From positions 1 to 64,000 of the forward strand of contig NZ_JASXSI010000015.1 of assembly GCF_030315685.1 (NCBI RefSeq): a DNA stretch of 64,000 bases, in the 5' to 3' direction. The notes under the pieces were generated by a model, which saw only the letters and a program-made list of their open reading frames with translations, had not been told where the DNA came from and made no database searches. Both the position numbers and the translations under genes were made by a program. Shown one piece after another: positions 32,311 to 42,481 of the stretch (position 1 is the first letter of the stretch; every line of letters starts with the position of its first letter). This DNA is from Gordonia sp. ABSL11-1. GTDB taxonomy: Bacteria; Actinomycetota; Actinomycetes; Mycobacteriales; Mycobacteriaceae.

Positions 32311-33716
32311 CGCGCGACAGTCAGCGATCGGAGTGGCGAGCTCGCGACGTCGACGGGGAGGATCCGCCCCTGCGCATCCGCCATGCCGAGTCCGGCGAGC
32401 CATTCCTCGAACTCGGGTGCAGGCCGAAGGCCAAGTGTCTGGCGAACATACAGGGCGTCGTGGAACGAGAGGCTCTGGTATCCGAGCATCACGTCGTCGG
32501 CTCCGGGAACCGCGATGACGAACGCGGCTCCGGCGACGCCGAGCAGGGTCAGCAAGGTGTCCATGTCGTCTTGGTCGGCCTCGGCATGGTTGGTGTAGCA
32601 GACGTCCACGCCCATGGGGAGTCCGAGGATCTTGCCGCAGAAATGATCTTCGAGACCTGCGCGGATGATCTGTTTGCCGTCGTAGAGGTACTCGGGCCCG
32701 ATGAACCCGACGACGGTGTTGACGAGCAGCGGCTCGAGCACCCGGGCGACCGCGTAAGCGCGGGTCTCGAGGGTCTGTTGGTCGACAGGTTTGCCGCCGG
32801 TCCCGATGTGCGCGCCGGCCGACAGAGCGGATCCCTGCCCGGTCTCGAGATACATGACGTTGTCGCCGACCGTGCCGCGCTTCAGGGAGCGGCCGGCCTC
32901 GTTGGCCTCGCGCAGGATCGAGATGTCGATTCCGAAGCTGCTGTTCGCGCCCTCGGTGCCGGCGATCGACTGGAACACGAGATCGACCGGCACACCCTTC
33001 TCGATGAGCTCGACCGTGGTGGTGACGTGGGAGAGCACGCACGACTGCATCGGGATCTCGAAGCGTTGCCGGATGTCGTCGAGCAGGTAGAGCAGATCCG
33101 ACGTGGCATGAGGCGAGTCGGTGGCCGGGTTGATGCCGATGACCGCATCGCCACAGCCCATCAGCAGTCCGTCGAGGGTGGCCGCCGCGATGCCTCGTGG
33201 ATCGTCGGTGAGGTGATTGGGTTGCAAGCGCGTGGTGATCCGACCGGGCAGTCCGATGGTGGTCCGGAACGCTGCGGTCACCGTCGCCGCGGACGCCACG
33301 AGGATGAGGTCCTGGTTTCGCATGATCTTCGACGTCGCGGCAACCATCTCCGGGGTCAGACCCGGTGCGACTGCGGCGATCTGAGCAGCGCTGTCCTCCC
33401 GCGCGGATACGGCCAGGAGCCAGTCGCGCAGGCCTCCGACCGTCAGATGCGAGATCGCCTGGAACGCCATCCGGTCGTGGGAGTCGATGATGAGCCGGGT
33501 CACTTCGTCTGACTCGTACGGCACGACCTGATCGTCGAGAAACGTCGTCAGCGGGAGGTCGGCGAGTTGCCATGCCGCAGCTGCACGTTCGGCGTCGGAG
33601 TGTGCCGCGCACCCGGCGAGTTCGTCGCCGGAGCGCAACGGGGTCGCCTTGGCCATGAGGTCGACGAGCCCGTCGAACTCATAGGTGGTTCCCGAGATCG
33701 ACTGGGTGTATCTCAT
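32307..33716 (-). CDS. eutB: Ethanolamine ammonia-lyase large subunit
   Basis: A 469-aa heavy chain, the usual length. It includes LGLPGRITTRLQPNHLTDD, GCGDAVIGINPATDS, SIAGTEGANSSFGID (substrate and cobalamin contacts), ETGQGSALSAGAHIG, FIGPEYLYDG and DVCYTNHAEADQDDMD. It forms the barrel active site where the adenosylcobalamin radical acts. Its ATG overlaps the stop of the upstream permease reading frame (ATGA), so the three genes were once a tightly coupled eat-eutB-eutC operon. Confidence 0.96.
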   Translation of the reverse strand: MRYTQSISGTTYEFDGLVDLMAKATPLRSGDELAGCAAHSDAERAAAAWQLADLPLTTFLDDQVVPYESDEVTRLIIDSHDRMAFQAISHLTVGGLRDWLLAVSAREDSAAQIAAVAPGLTPEMVAATSKIMRNQDLILVASAATVTAAFRTTIGLPGRITTRLQPNHLTDDPRGIAAATLDGLLMGCGDAVIGINPATDSPHATSDLLYLLDDIRQRFEIPMQSCVLSHVTTTVELIEKGVPVDLVFQSIAGTEGANSSFGIDISILREANEAGRSLKRGTVGDNVMYLETGQGSALSAGAHIGTGGKPVDQQTLETRAYAVARVLEPLLVNTVVGFIGPEYLYDGKQIIRAGLEDHFCGKILGLPMGVDVCYTNHAEADQDDMDTLLTLLGVAGAAFVIAVPGADDVMLGYQSLSFHDALYVRQTLGLRPAPEFEEWLAGLGMADAQGRILPVDVASSPLRSLTVAR

Positions 33717-34655
33717 CGCAGATCCTCCTCGGCCTCGGCCAGTGCTGCGAACTCCTCGTCGGGAGAGTTCGCGACGAGCCGGTGTCGGCTGTACAGAGCG
33801 AAGTACAGCATGAAAATCGCGAACACGCCGAGGCAGCAGAGTGCCGCCTCCACGTCGACGAGAAGGTCGCGATCACAGCCACCACGGCGATCACCAGGGG
33901 AAACCCGGTGGTCACGACACCGCCCGCGGTCCGGTACGGGCGGGCTATGTCGGGTTCGCGCCGACGCAGGACGATGTGGCTGACCATGATCAGCACATTG
34001 CTCGACGCAGCACCGAACACTGCCATGTTCAGAAGCAGGTCGCCTTTACCGGTCAGCGAGAGGAGGAAGCCGACGACCCCGGGGACGATCAGCGCCAGTG
34101 TCGGCGCCTTGCGGCGGTTCGTGACCGACAACACGGGTGGCAGGTATCCGGCACGCGACAGGACGAACAATTGTCGCGAGTACGCGTCGATGACCGAGAA
34201 GAAACTTGCGACGAGACCGGCTAACCCACGGCTAACCCGATGTAGCTGACCACGTTGGCCATCGACGAATCCCCGAGGGCCTCGACGAGAGGATTGCCCG
34301 ACGCCGACATCGGACTGGCACCTCCGCGGCGGTGTTCAGGAGGAGAACGGTCGCGCAGGTGACCAGCAGGACGCTGATCGCGGCGATGATCCCGCGCGGC
34401 ACATTCCGTTCGGGGTCGGCGGTCTCCTCGGCGGCCAGGGAGACGCCTTCGATCGCCAGGAAGAACCAGATCGCGAACGGGATCGCCGACCAGATCCCCA
34501 GGTAACCGAACGGCAGGAACGACGACGACCCGGCATCGTCGGTCGGTGCGATGCCGGTCAGGTTGCTCAGATCGAAATGTCCGATGGCTGTGATCGCGAA
34601 CACCACGAGGCCCACCAACGCGATGGCGGTGATCACGAACATGACCTTGAGTGCC
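33713..34655 (-). pseudogene. Ethanolamine permease (APC family), truncated and frameshifted
   Basis: Pieces in more than one frame make up the C-terminal two-thirds of an APC-superfamily ethanolamine permease: VITAIALVGLVVFAITAIG, GYLGIWSAIPFAIWFFLAIE, EETADPERNVPRGIIAA, LSRAGYLPPVLSVTNRR and LRRREPDIARPYRTAGG. There are frame changes near 34320, near 34220 (next to a repeated GGCTAACCC) and near 33850. The last piece ends EFAALAEAEEDLR and stops in a 4-nt overlap with eutB. The N-terminal 150 or so residues are missing, replaced at about 34655 by DNA running into the carboxyltransferase gene. Import of ethanolamine by this protein must be lost. Confidence 0.85.
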
Positions 34656-34743
34656 TCACCGGCGCCTGACCGATGAATGCCGATGAAGATCGCAGAACGC
34701 TATTGGGCGAGTCAGCAACCCCGCGGCCACGCGCGAACGCGAC

Positions 34744-36276
34744 TCACCCCGCCCGCCGCAACATCCCCACCACCACCCGCCGTGTGTCCGCCGGGTCGAT
34801 GACGTCGTCGATCTCGAACACTCGCGCGGCGTTGAGCGCCTTGGCATGCTCGCGCATGGCGTCGGTGCTCGTGCGGACGAGTTCCTCGCGCTCGTCCTCG
34901 GGGAGGGTGGCGAGGTGTTTGGCCATCGACAACCGTACGGCGCCTTCGAGTCCCATCGGTCCGAGGTGGGCCTGTGGCCACGCGACGGTGAGGATCGGGC
35001 GGTGGGTGTCGCCGCCGAGCATGGCCTGGGCGCCGAGTCCGTAGCCACGGCGCAGAACCACTCCGATGAGCGGCCGTGTGAAGCGGGAGCCGGCGTTGAC
35101 CATGCGGGATGCGTTGCGCACCAGGCCGGTTCGTTCGGCCTCGGGGCCGACCATGAAGCCGGGGGTGTCGACGAGACTGAGGATCGGGATCGCCCATCGC
35201 TCGCAGAGTTCGAGGAAGTCGGCGGCCTTGGTGGCAGCGTCCGACGTCAATGCGCCGGCAAGATGGGACGACTGATTGGCGATCACGCCGACGGGCATCC
35301 CGTCGATTCTGGCGAGGGCGGTGACCAATTCGGGCGCCCAGCGTTCGCGGAGCCAGATCACCGATCCGACGTCGAGGAGGGTCTCGGCGAGTGGGCGGAC
35401 GTCGAACGCCTCGCGGTCATTGGCGGGCATGATCTCGCGTAGCGAGGTCTGATCAGCTGCCTCGACGTGGTCGGCGCCGAACGCGGTCGGGGCGAGCACT
35501 GCGAGGAGACGCCGGGTCACCTCGACGGCCTCGGTCTCGTCGTCGACGAGGATGTCGATGACGCCGTTGGCCGCCTGCTCGTCCGCCGGCCCGATCTCCT
35601 CGGCGGCGACCTGCCCGAGCCCGCCACCGGCGATCATCGCCGGCCCGGCCATCCCGAGATTGGCGTCAGGGGTGGCGATCCGCAGATCGGCCGAGCCCGC
35701 GAGCACCGCGTTGCCCGCGAAACACCGTCCCGACACGACGGCGATCCGCGGCGCGACCTCGCCGAGCGCGCCCCACATGCGGAACGAGCCGACGTCGAGT
35801 GCGGACACGACCGGATAGTCGGTGTCGCCGGGGCGTCCGCCGCCGCCCTCGGTGAAGAACACCGCGGGCAGGCGTAGGCGGGTGGCGACATCGATCAGTC
35901 GATCGGTCTTGTGATGCCCGCGCATCCCCTGCGTACCGGCCATCACCATCCAGTCGTAGGACATCACCACGCACGCGCGACCGTCGACCGTGGCGGTCCC
36001 GCCGATCAGTCCGTCGGCCGGCGTCCGCGTGACGAGATCCACCAACTCGGTGCGTTGCTCCTGAGCCGCGGTGGCGAATTGTCCGTATTCGATGAGTGAT
36101 CCGTCGTCGACGAGGTGGGCGATGTTCTCCCGCGCCGTTCGCCGACCCACCGTATGGCGGCGGGCGACCGTGTCCGGCCGGGCGGCATCCGTGGTCAGAT
36201 ACCGGCGAGCGAGGATCTCCTCGAGTCCGGTCGCGGGGGACGTCAGTTCGTCTGGCTCGTGGTCGCGGTCGGGCAT
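34744..36276 (-). CDS. Acyl-CoA carboxylase, carboxyltransferase subunit (AccD/PccB-like)
   Basis: A carboxyltransferase of about 510 aa with both crotonase-like halves. N-half: ARRHTVGRRTARENIAHLVD, GGRPGDTDYP, MWGALGEVAPRIAVVSGRC, DANLGMAGPAMIAGGG. C-half: LSLVDTPGFMVGPEAERTG, GVVLRRGYGLGAQAMLGGD, AWPQAHLGPMGLEGA, and the terminal AARVFEIDDVIDPADTRR. It moves carboxyl from biotin to an acyl-CoA; the biotin carrier subunit is not here. The start MPDRDHEPDEL (36276) is preferred over a longer frame to 36369 whose extra residues look non-coding; no strong ribosome site is seen. Confidence 0.88.
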   Translation of the reverse strand: MPDRDHEPDELTSPATGLEEILARRYLTTDAARPDTVARRHTVGRRTARENIAHLVDDGSLIEYGQFATAAQEQRTELVDLVTRTPADGLIGGTATVDGRACVVMSYDWMVMAGTQGMRGHHKTDRLIDVATRLRLPAVFFTEGGGGRPGDTDYPVVSALDVGSFRMWGALGEVAPRIAVVSGRCFAGNAVLAGSADLRIATPDANLGMAGPAMIAGGGLGQVAAEEIGPADEQAANGVIDILVDDETEAVEVTRRLLAVLAPTAFGADHVEAADQTSLREIMPANDREAFDVRPLAETLLDVGSVIWLRERWAPELVTALARIDGMPVGVIANQSSHLAGALTSDAATKAADFLELCERWAIPILSLVDTPGFMVGPEAERTGLVRNASRMVNAGSRFTRPLIGVVLRRGYGLGAQAMLGGDTHRPILTVAWPQAHLGPMGLEGAVRLSMAKHLATLPEDEREELVRTSTDAMREHAKALNAARVFEIDDVIDPADTRRVVVGMLRRAG

Positions 36277-36386
36277 GATTCGTATAACGCCCGACAGCGG
36301 AAACGGGGCCGCGAAGTGCTCTCGGTCACACAAAGGGTGCACTCGCTGCAACCTCGTGTTCACTGGCATCAGGCATGATCTATGTC

Positions 36387-36653
36387 ATGACATCCCAATC
36401 ACACGATGCCGCCGATGTGGTGGCCTTCGCGCAACGGTGGTACCGCTATGGCGGCGGCGACCCGACCGACATCATGATCGAGTTCGGCCTGTCCGAGCGG
36501 GACTATTTCGTCCGCCTGCGCGATGCGCTCGTCGACTATGACGGACTGGACCCGCAGACGGCCGGCGACATCGCGCAGGTCGTCACCCGGCGGCTCGCCG
36601 AGCTCGGACCCAAGACGGACGGTGAGGCGTTGTCGCGCGCTGCGACGGCGTGA
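36387..36653 (+). CDS. DUF3263-like small protein
   Basis: An 88-aa protein from ATG 36387; ATG 36375 would add four residues. It resembles DUF3263 proteins: DVVAFAQRWYRYGGGDPTDI, then FGLSERDYFVRLRDALVD, a short helix-turn-helix-like pattern. The function of the family is unknown and a DNA-binding role is only suggested by shape. It is divergent from the carboxyltransferase gene and convergent with the FAD oxidoreductase gene. Confidence 0.7.
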   Translation: MTSQSHDAADVVAFAQRWYRYGGGDPTDIMIEFGLSERDYFVRLRDALVDYDGLDPQTAGDIAQVVTRRLAELGPKTDGEALSRAATA

Positions 36654-36693
36654 GGGGTGTATCGCATCTGACGTAATCGTCTTCGGGGTGTGA

Positions 36694-38247
36694 TCACGTC
36701 CGGTCCAGCACCAGCATCGCCGCGTTGCGTCCGGGGATGCCGCTCACGCCACCTCCGCGTCGGGCGCCTGCACCGCACAGCAGCAGGCGGGGATGACGGG
36801 TCTCGACGCCCCAGGTGCCGACCTCGTCGTCGGACTCGGCCCACGGCCACTGCAGGCTGCGGTGAAAGATGTTGCCGCCGGGGAGTCCGACCGCGTCCTC
36901 GAGGTCGTGCGGCGTCTTGATCTCGACACACGGACTCCCGTTGACGTCGTGCGTGATGACCGACTGGATGGGCTCGGCGAGAACCGAATTGAGTGAGGCG
37001 AGGGTGGCGCCGACGGCGTGCTCGACGGCTCCGGGCTCGTCGAACACCTCGGGGGGAGTGTGCAATCCGAACAACGTCAACGTGTGTTTGCCGTCGAGTT
37101 CGGGACCGAGGATCGACCGATCCGACAAGGTATGACAGTAGATCTCGCACGGAGGGAGTTCGGGCATCTCCCCGCGGGCCGCCTGCCGCCAGGCCCGCTG
37201 CAGTTGCGACGCGGTCTCGTTGATGTGAAATGTCCCGGCGAACGCCACCTCCGGCGAGACCGTCCGATCCCGCAATCGGGGGAGCCGATCGAGTAACAGG
37301 TTGATCTTGAGTTGTGCTCCGCGGGTGTCGTTCTCGGTGGCGATCGGGTCGTCGAGCACGGCGTTGACGGCCTGCGGCGCACACGCGGCATACAGCATCG
37401 ATCCGATCACCGTGGTCCCGTCGGCGAACTCGACGGTGCCGTCGGCGGGGTCGATCCCGACGATCTCGACGCCGGTCCGGATCTCCGCACCCGCCGCCGA
37501 CGCCGCCTGATACAGCGCGCCGGACACTGAACCCATCCCGCCGACGGGGACATCCCAGTCGCCGGTGCCGCCGCCGATCACGTGATACAGGAAGCAGATG
37601 TTCTGCCGAAGCGATGTGTCGTCGAGATCGGCGAAGGTGCCGATCAATCCGTCGGTCGCCACGATCCCACGCACGACGTCGTCGTCGAAGTACTGGTCGA
37701 GAAGTGTGCCGAGCGGTCGCGTCGTCAGTGTCTCCCACAGTTCGGCCTCGCTCGAGTCCGAACCGGTCACGAGATCGTGGATGTCCGCCGCCGACCGCAA
37801 GGGTTCGATCATCGTGGGGAAGACCCGTTCCGCGACCGTCGCGATCCGTCGGTAGAAGGACTGCCAGGCGGTGAACACCGCGTCGGAACCGGTTGCGAGA
37901 CAGAAGGACTCGGCGGTGGCATGCTCGTCCTCGGTGTCGATCAGGATGCCGGTCGACGGGTCACTGGGTAGCGGCGTGTACGACGAATGGCGCCGCCGCA
38001 CGAATCGGAGATCGAGCCCGAGGTCGGTGATGATTGCGCGCGGCATCAGCGACACGAGATACGAATAGCGCGACAACCGCGCCGGCAGTCCCGGGAACGG
38101 CATGGCGGACACGGCGGCGCCGCCGACGTGATCGGCCTTCTCCAGCACCAACACCGAGCGTCCGGCATCGGCGAGGTAGGCGGCGGCCGTGAGGCCGTTG
38201 TGGCCCGCCCCGATGATGATGTCGTCGACGTGTGCGGCTGCGGTCAT
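36694..38247 (-). CDS. Phytoene-desaturase-like FAD-dependent oxidoreductase
   Basis: A 517-aa flavoprotein of the CrtI/PYROXD2 type: FAD-binding DIIIGAGHNGLTAAAYLADAG and then VLEKADHVGG at the N-terminus, GDWDVPVGGMGSVSGAL in the middle, and the C-terminal FAD motif RLLLCGAGARRGGGVSGIPG. The substrate is unknown. The downstream secreted lipase gene begins beyond a 7-bp gap in the opposite transcription order (lipase 3' end at 38255), so the two may be transcribed together. Confidence 0.85.
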   Translation of the reverse strand: MTAAAHVDDIIIGAGHNGLTAAAYLADAGRSVLVLEKADHVGGAAVSAMPFPGLPARLSRYSYLVSLMPRAIITDLGLDLRFVRRRHSSYTPLPSDPSTGILIDTEDEHATAESFCLATGSDAVFTAWQSFYRRIATVAERVFPTMIEPLRSAADIHDLVTGSDSSEAELWETLTTRPLGTLLDQYFDDDVVRGIVATDGLIGTFADLDDTSLRQNICFLYHVIGGGTGDWDVPVGGMGSVSGALYQAASAAGAEIRTGVEIVGIDPADGTVEFADGTTVIGSMLYAACAPQAVNAVLDDPIATENDTRGAQLKINLLLDRLPRLRDRTVSPEVAFAGTFHINETASQLQRAWRQAARGEMPELPPCEIYCHTLSDRSILGPELDGKHTLTLFGLHTPPEVFDEPGAVEHAVGATLASLNSVLAEPIQSVITHDVNGSPCVEIKTPHDLEDAVGLPGGNIFHRSLQWPWAESDDEVGTWGVETRHPRLLLCGAGARRGGGVSGIPGRNAAMLVLDRT

Positions 38248-38254
38248 GCGCGTG

Positions 38255-39472
38255 TCACCTCATGATGCGTGCGAGGAACGGAGTGGAATCCGGCATCGAG
38301 GCGAGCACCGTGCCGGAGTGATCCTTGGACGGGTACACATGCAGTTCGACCGGTTGGTTCGCGGCGCGCATCTGTGCATACAGCGACAACGCCGACGGCG
38401 CCGGGACGTCGGTGTCGAGGAGACCCTGCCCGAGGAAGATCGGCCGATCGTAACCGGAGTACGGCGTGCCCATGTACCGCGCCAGGGCGGCACGGGCGCC
38501 GGGGATTCCGGCCAGCGGTGCGCGGAACAGGGTCCGCAGATCGCGACCCTGCATCACCGACTGCATCTCGGGATAGCAGAGATGCCGGGCCTTCTCGATC
38601 AGATCGCGGCCGAGCGGGGACAGCACCGACTGCGGACGCAGATCCGGCCGGGCGTCGATGAAGCCGGCCAGGATGTAGGTCGCGTAGGTGTTCAGCCCGG
38701 CGGGGAGCGTGAACGGCGGAAACGTCGGTCCACCGAGCGCGATGATCTGCTCGATGTTGGCCGGTGTGCCCGTCGCGACGACACCGCGATAATCCAGATC
38801 CGAACCACGCGACAGTTCGGTCGCGCGGCGGGCGCCGTTGAGTGCGGCCCCGGCTCCCTGCGACTGCCCGACGATCGCCCACCGCCGGCTCAGCGGCAGG
38901 CCCGTCTGACGGGCCGCCTTGACCGAGTCCACGATGGAGTGCGCCTCGGGTTCGCCGTTGAGATAACTCATCAGGCCGGGGGTGCCGAGCCCGACGTAGT
39001 CGGTCGCGACGACCGCGTAGTCCTGGCGAAGCCAGTGGGACAGATATGCGGTGTCGCGATCGCTGCGTGGCTGCGCCGAGGGGGTGCATGCGTCGCCGAG
39101 TCCGGTCGTCCCGTGCGCCCACGCGATCACCGGCCACCCGCCCCGCGGAGGGGTGCCGGCGGGAACGAACACTGCGCCGGTACTGGTGGCGGGGCGGTCG
39201 TGCTGATCCGGTGTCGCGTAGTGGATTCGGCGGGCCTGCGCGGCGCCGGGGATGCTCAGCTGCGACGCGAGCGGAACCTGTGCGATGAGACTGCCCGCCC
39301 GTGACGGGACCGGACCCCGGTAGTCGCGGACGTCCATGCCCGACCAGATGGGTGTCGCGGTCGGCGGGACGGTCTCGGCGGCCGCAGTGGGGGACGACAC
39401 CGTCATCCCGGCCATGGCGGCCACCGCCAGGAACATCGCCGCGACGGATCGTCGCACACCTCGAGACGTCAT
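38255..39472 (-). CDS. Secreted lipase (LIP family alpha/beta hydrolase)
   Basis: A 405-aa protein with a signal peptide: basic RGVRRSV, hydrophobic AAMFLAVAAMAGMTV, and a cleavage site near TAAAETV (residue 33). The fold carries VIAWAHGTTGLGDACTPSA (oxyanion region), VVATDYVGLGTPG, the nucleophile elbow GQSQGAG, and a late DHSGT with the likely catalytic His. This matches the secretory triacylglycerol lipases of mycolic-acid bacteria. It is probably exported and acts on host or environmental acylglycerols. Confidence 0.87.
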   Translation of the reverse strand: MTSRGVRRSVAAMFLAVAAMAGMTVSSPTAAAETVPPTATPIWSGMDVRDYRGPVPSRAGSLIAQVPLASQLSIPGAAQARRIHYATPDQHDRPATSTGAVFVPAGTPPRGGWPVIAWAHGTTGLGDACTPSAQPRSDRDTAYLSHWLRQDYAVVATDYVGLGTPGLMSYLNGEPEAHSIVDSVKAARQTGLPLSRRWAIVGQSQGAGAALNGARRATELSRGSDLDYRGVVATGTPANIEQIIALGGPTFPPFTLPAGLNTYATYILAGFIDARPDLRPQSVLSPLGRDLIEKARHLCYPEMQSVMQGRDLRTLFRAPLAGIPGARAALARYMGTPYSGYDRPIFLGQGLLDTDVPAPSALSLYAQMRAANQPVELHVYPSKDHSGTVLASMPDSTPFLARIMR

Positions 39473-39540
39473 GATGTCTCACCGTAGATCACCCGCTCGA
39501 CCGGTACGCCGGGATGTCGGGTTGGACCTATTCTTGGTGA

Positions 39541-40371
39541 GTGGACATTCCGTCAGTGGAGTTGAACAACGGGTACTCGATCCCGATGGTGGGCCTCGGC
39601 ACCTTCGACATGCTGGGTCGGCCGGGTGTCTCGGCCGTCGCGGGGGCCCTGCGCGCCGGCTATCGCCTGCTCGACACCGCCAGCCGCTACAGCAACGAGC
39701 GCAGTGTCGGTCTGGGACTTCGGGAGTCGGGTGTCGACCGGGACGAGGTCGTCGTGCAGACCAAACTCGGTGGAGGCGATCAGGGATTCGACGAGGCGAT
39801 CAACGCCGCGACGGACAGCGCGCGGCGACTGGGCGTCGACCACATCGACGTCTACCTCATCCACTGGCCGTGCCCGAGCCTCGGACGCACCGTCGACTCG
39901 TGGAAGGCGTTGCTCACCCTCGCCGACGAGGGCTTCATCCGGACCGCAGGAGTGTCGAACTTCAAACAGCACCATCTGCAGATGCTCTACGACGAGACCG
40001 GTCGCTGGCCTGCTCTCAACCAGATCCAGTGCTCACCCGCGCTGGCCCGTACTGAGCTGCGTGATTTCATGGAGGAGAAGGGCATTCATGCCCAGGCCTG
40101 GCACCCTACGGGCCGCAAGGAAGGCATGCTGGGCGAGGCCGCGGTCATCAAATTGGCGCGCAAGTACGGCAAGTCGCCGACGCAGATCGCGCTGCGCTGG
40201 TCGGTGCAGCACGGTATCGGTGTGGTCCCCAAGTCGTCGCACACCGGTCGGCAGCTGGAGAACGCCGACCTGTTCGACTTCCAGTTCGACACCGACGATC
40301 TCAGCGCGCTCGCTGCCCTCGACCGCGGCGAGAAGGCGGCCCGCGACTCCGACGTCGAAGAGGAGTTCTAG
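39541..40371 (+). CDS. Aldo/keto reductase
   Basis: A 276-aa AKR starting at GTG 39541. The catalytic tetrad is visible: Asp in LLDTASRYSNE with Tyr nearby, Lys in VVVQTKLGGG, and His in VYLIHWPCPS. Also FIRTAGVSNFKQHHLQML and the NADPH-binding GVVPKSSHTGRQLENADLF. It resembles the 2,5-diketo-gluconate reductase group found across mycobacteria and relatives, which reduce dicarbonyls such as methylglyoxal. Stand-alone gene. Confidence 0.9.
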   Translation: MDIPSVELNNGYSIPMVGLGTFDMLGRPGVSAVAGALRAGYRLLDTASRYSNERSVGLGLRESGVDRDEVVVQTKLGGGDQGFDEAINAATDSARRLGVDHIDVYLIHWPCPSLGRTVDSWKALLTLADEGFIRTAGVSNFKQHHLQMLYDETGRWPALNQIQCSPALARTELRDFMEEKGIHAQAWHPTGRKEGMLGEAAVIKLARKYGKSPTQIALRWSVQHGIGVVPKSSHTGRQLENADLFDFQFDTDDLSALAALDRGEKAARDSDVEEEF

Positions 40372-40459
40372 ACCGTACCCGGGCGTTCGGGAATCCGACG
40401 AACCGCCGGCCGACACACCGTCCCGGTCGTAAGGTCGGGCCCATGAGGGTTGGCCCCAC

Positions 40460-42469
40460 ATGACCGCGGCCGCACCGGACGCGCCGTCGGAGGAACTCGA
40501 TCAACGTCGGGTCCTGTCCGTCTTCGGCGGTCTCATGCTGGCCATGCTGCTCGCGGCCCTCGACCAGACGATCGTGTCGACCGCCCTGCCGACGATCGTC
40601 AACGACCTCGGGGGCGCCGAACATCTCACCTGGGTCGTCACCGCCTACATGCTGGCGACCACCGCCACCACACCGTTGTGGGGCAAGCTCGGTGACCTGT
40701 ACGGCCGGCGGTACCTGTTCATCGGGTGCGTCGTGATCTTCTTGGTCGGGTTGGCACTGTGCGGCACCGCGACATCGATGACGCAACTCATCGCCTACCG
40801 CGCACTGCAGGGCGTCGGTGCCGGTGGACTCATGGTGTTGGCGCAGGCCATCATCGGTGACGTCGTGCCGCCTCGCGAACGTGGCCGCTACCAGGGCGTG
40901 TTCGGTGCGGTGTTCGGTTTCGCCAGTGTCGTCGGCCCGCTGCTCGGCGGGTTCTTCGTCGACAACCTCAGCTGGCGGTGGGTGTTCTACATCAACCTGC
41001 CGATCGGTGTCGTCGCGCTCATCGCCGTGATCCTGGTGCTGCCGTCGACCACGGCGGCGGTGAAGCCGTCGATCGATTACCTCGGCATCCTGCTGCTGGC
41101 CGGCGCCGCAACGGGGATCGTGCTCGTCACGAGTTTCGGATCGCTGTGGGGCTGGACGTCCCCGCGCGTCCTCGGCCTCGCGGCGCTGTCGGTCGTCGCG
41201 GTGGTCGTCTTCGTCTTCGTCGAACTCCGGGCACCGGAACCCGTCCTGCCGATCCGACTGCTCACCAACCGGGTGTTCGTCATCGCCGCGTCGGTCGGGT
41301 TCGTCGTCGGCTTCGCGATGTTCGGGGCCATCACCTTCCTGCCGCTGTTCCTGCAGTCGGTTCAGGGCGCCACGGCGACGTCGTCCGGGCTGCGGATGAT
41401 CCCGATGATGGTCGGCCTGCTGATCACCTCGATCGGCAGCGGCCAGATCATCAGCCGGACGGGCCGGTACAAGATCTTCCCGATCGTCGGATGTGGCATC
41501 TTCACGGTCGCGCTGTATCTGCTGTCGACGATGGACCGCACGACGTCGGAGGTGATGACCAGCGTCTACCTGTTCGTCCTCGGTGTGGGGTTGGGCATGG
41601 TCATGCAGGTACTGGTCCTCGCCGTCCAGAATGCCGTCGAGTACCGCGACCTGGGCACCGGTACCAGCGGTGCGACCTTCTTCCGCACCATCGGGTCGTC
41701 GGTCGGTGTGGCCGCCTTCGGTGCGGTGTTCAACACGCGTCTGGACACGCTGCTGACCAGTGAGCCACCGGCCGGTGCGGTCGGCCGGTGTTCGGCGGAG
41801 GTGTTGGAGGCCTCGACGCTGTCGCTGCCGTCGTGCCCGCCGAACGTGCAGGACTGGTTCCTCGACGGATTCACCGACGCGTTCCACGTCGTCTTCCTGG
41901 TCGCCGTGCCGATCGGTGCCATCGCGTTCGCACTGTCGTGGCTGCTGCCCGAGGTGTCGTTGCGGACGGTCACCAAGACGCCGGACCCGGGCGAGACGTT
42001 CGGCATGCCGTCGGCGCGTACCTCGCTCGAGGAGCTCCGGCTGAAGGTGTGGCAGACCCTGGCCCGCGACGACCGGCTGCGTGCCTGGGAACTCGTCGTC
42101 GAGACGGCCCAGAGTTCGCTGACCCGTGGCGAGGCGTGGATGGTCAGTCGGGCCTCGGAGGAGGGCACTCGCGAGATCTCCGCGATGGTCGAGGCGTCGC
42201 AGTCGCCGCACGAGGTCGTCGAGCGGACGGCGTGGTCGCTGGCCGCCCGCGGCATGGTCACCGTCGACCACGGCCTGGTCGCGATCACGCCGGAAGGCGA
42301 TGCCGAGGCGCAACGGCTGCTCGAGGCGCAACGTCAGCGGTTGCGCGACTTCATCGTCGACTATCCCGGCAGCGATGAGGCCGACGTCGACGACATGCTC
42401 GACGAGATCGCGCGCCGCCTGCACGACGAGGTGCCGCCGCCGGGGCTGGTCGCGACCGGGAACGGTTGA
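40460..42469 (+). CDS. DHA2-type multidrug MFS exporter with C-terminal winged-helix-like extension
   Basis: A 669-aa protein. Residues 20-510 are a 14-helix drug:H+ antiporter: [20 protein letters not shown] (motif D1), [13 protein letters not shown] (motif A), [42 protein letters not shown] (motif C). After the last helix there are about 150 extra soluble residues ([16 protein letters not shown]... to RRLHDEVPP) that look like a MarR/winged-helix fold: [21 protein letters not shown], then [20 protein letters not shown]. The usual family length is 500-550. The cytoplasmic tail may regulate transport or bind a partner. Confidence 0.87.
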   Translation: MTAAAPDAPSEELDQRRVLSVFGGLMLAMLLAALDQTIVSTALPTIVNDLGGAEHLTWVVTAYMLATTATTPLWGKLGDLYGRRYLFIGCVVIFLVGLALCGTATSMTQLIAYRALQGVGAGGLMVLAQAIIGDVVPPRERGRYQGVFGAVFGFASVVGPLLGGFFVDNLSWRWVFYINLPIGVVALIAVILVLPSTTAAVKPSIDYLGILLLAGAATGIVLVTSFGSLWGWTSPRVLGLAALSVVAVVVFVFVELRAPEPVLPIRLLTNRVFVIAASVGFVVGFAMFGAITFLPLFLQSVQGATATSSGLRMIPMMVGLLITSIGSGQIISRTGRYKIFPIVGCGIFTVALYLLSTMDRTTSEVMTSVYLFVLGVGLGMVMQVLVLAVQNAVEYRDLGTGTSGATFFRTIGSSVGVAAFGAVFNTRLDTLLTSEPPAGAVGRCSAEVLEASTLSLPSCPPNVQDWFLDGFTDAFHVVFLVAVPIGAIAFALSWLLPEVSLRTVTKTPDPGETFGMPSARTSLEELRLKVWQTLARDDRLRAWELVVETAQSSLTRGEAWMVSRASEEGTREISAMVEASQSPHEVVERTAWSLAARGMVTVDHGLVAITPEGDAEAQRLLEAQRQRLRDFIVDYPGSDEADVDDMLDEIARRLHDEVPPPGLVATGNG

Positions 42470-42481
42470 TCTGGCGGTTCC

